A stretch of 16,496 nucleotides of DNA from Anaerococcus vaginalis (lineage in GTDB: Bacteria > Bacillota > Clostridia > Tissierellales > Peptoniphilaceae), in contig JAGZMY010000022.1 of the NCBI GenBank assembly GCA_018363915.1, forward strand, positions 1 to 16,496, written 5' to 3'. The notes beneath the pieces were generated by a model. That model saw nothing but the letters and a program-made list of their open reading frames with translations. It ran no database searches and was not told where the DNA came from. Positions 12,566-16,496 of the stretch are shown here, piece after piece (the stretch's first letter is position 1; every line of letters starts with the position of its first letter). A program made the translations under genes and the position numbers.

Positions 12566-15500
12566 ATGACGATAAAGAGAAGAAAAGTTACCATGGACGG
12601 TAACACAGCAGCAGCTCACGTATCTTACGCTTTTAGTGAAGTTTCAGCTATATATCCTATAACTCCATCTTCACCAATGCCAGAATTTATAGACAAATGG
12701 GCAGCAAATGGAAGATTAAATCTATATGGAAATCCAGTTTCAGTTACAGAAATGCAACATGAAGCAGGAGCAGCAGGAGCAGTTCACGGATCACTTGCAG
12801 CAGGAGCACTTACATCTACATACACAGCAAGTCAAGGACTTCTACTAATGATTCCTGATATGTACAAAATTGCCGGCGAAAGACTTCCTGCAGTTTTTCA
12901 TGTAGCAGCACGTTCCCTATCAACATGCTCAATCAATATGTATGGCGACCATCAAGACGTTATGGCAGCAAGAGCAACAGGTTTTGCTATGCTTGCATCA
13001 GGTTCTGTACAAGAAATTATGGATCTTTCTCCAGTAGCTCATCTTTCAGCTATAAAAGCTAGAGTTCCATTTGTAAATTTCTTTGATGGATTTAGAACAA
13101 GCCATGAAATTCAAAAAATCGACGTTTGGGATTATGACCAATTTGAAGATATGGTTGATTGGAAAGCAATTGATGATTTTAAAAATGATTCATTAAATCC
13201 ACACAGACCAACTATGCGTGGTGTATTTGAAAAGAGTGGATATTTCCAAAGAACTGAAGCTCAAAACAAAGCATACAATGGACTTCCAGAAATAGTTCTT
13301 GATTATATGAATAAAATTAATGAAAAAATTGGAACAAATTATTCATTATTTAATTATGAAGGTGCAGAAGATGCTACAGATATAATTATAGCTATGGGCT
13401 CTGGAACTGATACAATTCAACAAACAGTAGAAGAATTAAATAAAGATGGAAGAAAAGTAGGACTTGTAAAAGTTCATCTTTATAGACCTTTCTCAACAAA
13501 ACATTTACTAGAAGCAATTCCAGAAACAGTTGAAAGAATTGCGGTTTTAGATAGAACAAAAGAAAAAGGTTCTGCTGGAGAACCTCTATACTTAGATGTA
13601 TTAGAATCTTTCTCAGATTCAGATAGAAATCCAAAAATAATAGCAGGAAGATATGGACTTGGACAAAAAGATACAAGACCTGCTCATATCAAATCAGTAT
13701 TTGATAATCTAGCAAAAGATGAACCAAAAAATCACTTTACAGTTGGAATTATTGATGATGTAACTAATACATCTCTTGAAGTTGACAATAGCTTTGTAAT
13801 TTCTGATGGACAAACAACACGTTGTATATTCTGGGGAAATGGTGGAGATGGAACAGTAGGAGCAAATAAAAACGCTATAAAAATTATAGGCGACAATACA
13901 GATATGTTTGCTCAAGGATATTTTGACTATGATGCTAAAAAATCTAATGGTCTAACAATGTCCCACTTGAGATTTTCTCCAAACCCAATCCATGCAGCAT
14001 ACTTTATAGATGAGGCTGACTTTGTATCATGTTCTCCTCAAGCTTATGTAAGACAATATGACCTTGTTAAAAACCTTAAAGAAGGTGGAATTTTCTTATT
14101 AAATACAATTTGGTCAGAAGAAGAACTTGAAGAACATATACCAAATTATTTATTAAAAGAAATTGCAGACAAAAATATTAAATTCTACACAGTAAACGCA
14201 TCAAAAATTGCTCAAGAAGTTGGACTTGGACATAGAACAAACATGGTTATCCAAACAGCTTTCTTCATTCTTTCAGAAGTTTTACCAATTGAAGATGCTA
14301 TAAAATATCTAAAAGATTCTATTGAAAAATCTTATGGAATGAAAGGTCAAGATATTGTTGATATGAACAACAAAGCAGTTGACCGTGCAAGTGAAGAATT
14401 ACAAGAAATAAAAGTTAAAGAAGAATGGAAAAACCTTGGCGAAGATAGAGAAGGCGCAAATGAAAATGAACCAGACTTTATCAAAAATATGGTAAGACCA
14501 ATAATAAACTTAGAAGAAGATGATCTTCCAGTTTCAACATATCTTCCATACGATGACGGTCAATATATGGCAGGAACTTCAAGATATGAAAAACGTGGTA
14601 TAGCATTATTTGTTCCAGAATGGAATATAGATAATTGTATCCAATGTAACCAATGTTCATATATCTGCCCACACGCAACAATTAGACCATTCTTATTAGA
14701 TGAAGATCAAAAAGCAAAGGCTCCAGAAGGATTTGAAACTAAAAAAGCTATAGGCAAAGGACTAGAAGGTTACGAATTTAGAATTCAAGTTTCTCCATAC
14801 GATTGTATGGGATGTGGAAACTGCGTTGATGTATGTCCTGCACCAAAGAAAGCTTTGGCTATGAAACCAATAGATGAACAAATTGAAAAACAAGCAGAAA
14901 ATTGGGAATACGCTCATGGCGAAGTTGGATATAGAAATGATGAAATAGCTCCAACAAATGTTAAGAATTCTCAATTTAGCCAACCATTGCTTGAATTCTC
15001 AGGTGCATGTGCAGGCTGTGGAGAAACTCCTTATGCTAAATTAATCACTCAATTATATGGTGATCATCAAATTATTTCAAACGCAACAGGATGTTCATCA
15101 ATTTGGGGCTCATCAGTTCCATCAATGCCATATTGTACAAATAATAATGGCGAAGGACCAGCTTGGGCATCATCATTATTCGAAGATGCAGCAGAATATG
15201 GTTATGGAATGTTGCTTGCAACAAAATCAAACAAATTCTTACTAGAAACTTTGATGAAAAAATTCTTAGAATTAAAAGTTTCTACACCATTAAATGATGC
15301 ATTTAACGAATGGTTAGAAAATAACGATGACTTTGAAGAAAGCAAAAAAGCAGCTATAAAAATTGAATCATTAATCGCAAACGAAACTGACAACGAAGAA
15401 GCTAATAAGATTATTGAAAGAATTAAAAATCTAAAAGATTATTTAGTTAAAAAATCTGTTTGGATTTACGGTGGAGATGGTTGGGCTTATGATATAGGAT

Positions 15501-16099
15501 TCTCAGGAGTAGACCATGTTCTTGCAAGCGGCGATGACATCAATATAATCGTATTTGATACAGAAGTTTATTCAAATACAGGTGGACAAAGCTCAAAGGC
15601 AACTCCTCTTGCAGCAGTAGCAAAATTTGCAGCAAGTGGTAAAAAAGTTAGAAAGAAAGACCTTGGTTTAATGATGACAACTTATGGTTATGTTTACGTT
15701 GCACAAGTTGCAATGGGAGCAAACCAAGCTCAAACATTAAAAGCAATAAAAGAAGCAGAATCCTATCATGGTCCATCATTAATAATTGCTTATGCTCCAT
15801 GTATTAACCACGGACTAAAAGCAGGAATGGGCAAGACTCAAAGAAGGGAAAAAGAAGCTGTAGCAAGTGGATATTGGCACTTATGGAGATTTAACCCACT
15901 TCTTAAAGAAGAAGGCAAGAATCCATTTAGCCTAGATTCAAAAGATCCTACAGAATCATTCCAAGAATTCCTACAAGGCGAAGTAAGATATGCTTCCCTT
16001 AAAAAAGCCTTCCCAGAAGATGCGGATAGATTATATGCAGAAGCTGAAGAAGCTGCAAAGGAAAGATTAGAATCTTACAAAAAAATGGAAAATAAATAA
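12566..16099 (+). CDS. nifJ: pyruvate:ferredoxin (flavodoxin) oxidoreductase
   Basis: A 1177-aa single-chain PFOR. It converts pyruvate and CoA to acetyl-CoA and CO2 and reduces ferredoxin, the central step of anaerobic fermentation. All domains are present in order: the N-terminal pyrimidine-binding domain with YPITPSSPMPE (Thr33) and TEMQHEAGAAGA, the CoA-side transketolase C-terminal-like domain, the gamma-type domain (about 415-600), a two-cluster ferredoxin domain (Cys691/694/697/701 and Cys747/750/753/757), and the thiamine diphosphate domain. The proximal cluster uses Cys815, Cys818, a Cys in TGCSS and Cys1079. The thiamine motif is GGDGWAYDIG from 969, ending at Asn1004 in YSNTGGQ. 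AAAGGAG (12551-12557) precedes the ATG. It is monocistronic between two terminators. Codon choice suggests high expression. Confidence 0.98.
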   Translation: MTIKRRKVTMDGNTAAAHVSYAFSEVSAIYPITPSSPMPEFIDKWAANGRLNLYGNPVSVTEMQHEAGAAGAVHGSLAAGALTSTYTASQGLLLMIPDMYKIAGERLPAVFHVAARSLSTCSINMYGDHQDVMAARATGFAMLASGSVQEIMDLSPVAHLSAIKARVPFVNFFDGFRTSHEIQKIDVWDYDQFEDMVDWKAIDDFKNDSLNPHRPTMRGVFEKSGYFQRTEAQNKAYNGLPEIVLDYMNKINEKIGTNYSLFNYEGAEDATDIIIAMGSGTDTIQQTVEELNKDGRKVGLVKVHLYRPFSTKHLLEAIPETVERIAVLDRTKEKGSAGEPLYLDVLESFSDSDRNPKIIAGRYGLGQKDTRPAHIKSVFDNLAKDEPKNHFTVGIIDDVTNTSLEVDNSFVISDGQTTRCIFWGNGGDGTVGANKNAIKIIGDNTDMFAQGYFDYDAKKSNGLTMSHLRFSPNPIHAAYFIDEADFVSCSPQAYVRQYDLVKNLKEGGIFLLNTIWSEEELEEHIPNYLLKEIADKNIKFYTVNASKIAQEVGLGHRTNMVIQTAFFILSEVLPIEDAIKYLKDSIEKSYGMKGQDIVDMNNKAVDRASEELQEIKVKEEWKNLGEDREGANENEPDFIKNMVRPIINLEEDDLPVSTYLPYDDGQYMAGTSRYEKRGIALFVPEWNIDNCIQCNQCSYICPHATIRPFLLDEDQKAKAPEGFETKKAIGKGLEGYEFRIQVSPYDCMGCGNCVDVCPAPKKALAMKPIDEQIEKQAENWEYAHGEVGYRNDEIAPTNVKNSQFSQPLLEFSGACAGCGETPYAKLITQLYGDHQIISNATGCSSIWGSSVPSMPYCTNNNGEGPAWASSLFEDAAEYGYGMLLATKSNKFLLETLMKKFLELKVSTPLNDAFNEWLENNDDFEESKKAAIKIESLIANETDNEEANKIIERIKNLKDYLVKKSVWIYGGDGWAYDIGFSGVDHVLASGDDINIIVFDTEVYSNTGGQSSKATPLAAVAKFAASGKKVRKKDLGLMMTTYGYVYVAQVAMGANQAQTLKAIKEAESYHGPSLIIAYAPCINHGLKAGMGKTQRREKEAVASGYWHLWRFNPLLKEEGKNPFSLDSKDPTESFQEFLQGEVRYASLKKAFPEDADRLYAEAEEAAKERLESYKKMENK

Positions 16100-16143
16100 A
16101 ATTTAAATCCTAAAAATAGCATATGAATCACTAAGTGTTTTAT

Positions 16144-16178
16144 AAAACCAGGCTTATATAAGTCTGGTTTTATTTTTT
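16144..16178 (+). terminator. terminator after PFOR
   Basis: AAAACCAGGCTT (16144-16155) pairs with AAGTCTGGTTTT (16160-16171), 12 bp with one G-T pair and an ATAT loop, followed by TATTTTTT. Confidence 0.9.
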
Positions 16179-16362
16179 GATATTATTTTCTATTTAAATT
16201 TTCAAATCACTTAATATTTAATTTTTAAAATTATTTTTTGCTTAATTTTTTGATGTTTAATTTTTGTAATTTTAAAAAATTAAGAAATTGCATTATTTTT
16301 GCTTTTATTAAATAATATTTTTAGCATCTGGATATTTTTAGACTCCCAAAAAATTTAAATTC
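16179..16362. other. AT-rich non-coding spacer with an 11-bp inverted repeat
   Basis: No gene is seen. CTTAATTTTTT (16241-16251) and AAAAAATTAAG (16274-16284) form a perfect inverted repeat with a 22-nt loop. In sequence this AT-rich it may be chance or a weak structure. Confidence 0.45.
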
Positions 16363-16464
16363 TCAGAGCGTAGACAAACCCTCAAGCACGAATATCTGAC
16401 TTCAAAAATTGTTGATTTCTAAATTCCAAAATTCTAAAAACGCAAACTCGCTAACGCGATGACA
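16363..16464 (+). repeat. second, partial copy of the dispersed repeat
   Basis: It matches the minus strand of 5155-5256 at 91 of 102 positions with no gap, in inverted orientation relative to the first copy. The match starts two bases inside the 19-bp duplication that bounds the first copy and stops in the loop, so only one arm of the palindrome is present. The remaining 32 bases to the window end do not match the other arm, though GTGCCA-G-TGGCAC (16483-16495) there is a small perfect palindrome. Confidence 0.85.
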
Positions 16465-16496
16465 GATAAATAGCTTAAAATTGTGCCAGTGGCACG

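Noticed and set aside
16483..16495. GTGCCA-G-TGGCAC palindrome at the window edge as a terminator or operator
   Set aside because: It is cut off by the window end, has a one-base centre and no T tract in view, so its role cannot be judged.

Overview
The window is very AT-rich, with short intergenic gaps, A/T-ending codons, AGGAGG-type ribosome binding sites and Rho-independent terminators after most transcription units. Together with a pyruvate:ferredoxin oxidoreductase, a class B sortase and a CIRCE-controlled groESL operon, this points to a strictly anaerobic, Gram-positive, low-GC Firmicute. The protein styles would fit the Tissierellia/Peptoniphilaceae group (Anaerococcus, Peptoniphilus, Finegoldia), but that placement is inference only.

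Layout. Positions 1-71 hold a possible gene tail and a terminator. Positions 207-2775 form a rightward run: two short-chain ChrA-type transporter subunits, queH (tRNA queuosine), an unrecognised 97-aa protein and a translationally coupled bacterial ferritin. An aldose-1-epimerase-like protein (2825-3526) has its stop codon inside its terminator stem. Two tiny hydrophobic proteins follow (3689-4106). A bidirectional terminator separates them from a leftward Cof-type HAD phosphatase (4153-4971) and a glutaredoxin (5285-5515). Between those two leftward genes lies a 199-bp, largely palindromic element bounded by perfect 19-bp direct repeats. Rightward again come a class B sortase and an Ogg-type 8-oxoguanine glycosylase (5597-7278), then CIRCE-groES-groEL (7321-9306). 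An ABC exporter (9412-10939) is broken by a frameshift at a (TA)6 tract. A DAACS-family amino acid symporter (11255-12478) and a full-length pyruvate:ferredoxin oxidoreductase (12566-16099) follow. The last 400 bp hold a terminator, AT-rich sequence and a second partial copy of the dispersed repeat.

How it fits together. Ferritin, glutaredoxin, the oxoguanine glycosylase and GroESL are iron, redox and protein-quality functions common in anaerobes exposed to oxygen. The symporter, predicted from its binding-site residues to carry neutral amino acids, and the PFOR form a plausible amino-acid to pyruvate to acetyl-CoA segment. They share an 11-base palindrome-derived motif upstream, which suggests, but does not prove, common control.

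The observations most worth checking are the (TA)n-tract frameshift in the ABC exporter (possible phase variation), the palindromic repeat family with its 19-bp duplication at the glutaredoxin terminator, and the shared operator-like motif. No CRISPR array, tRNA, rRNA, transposase or phage gene was seen.
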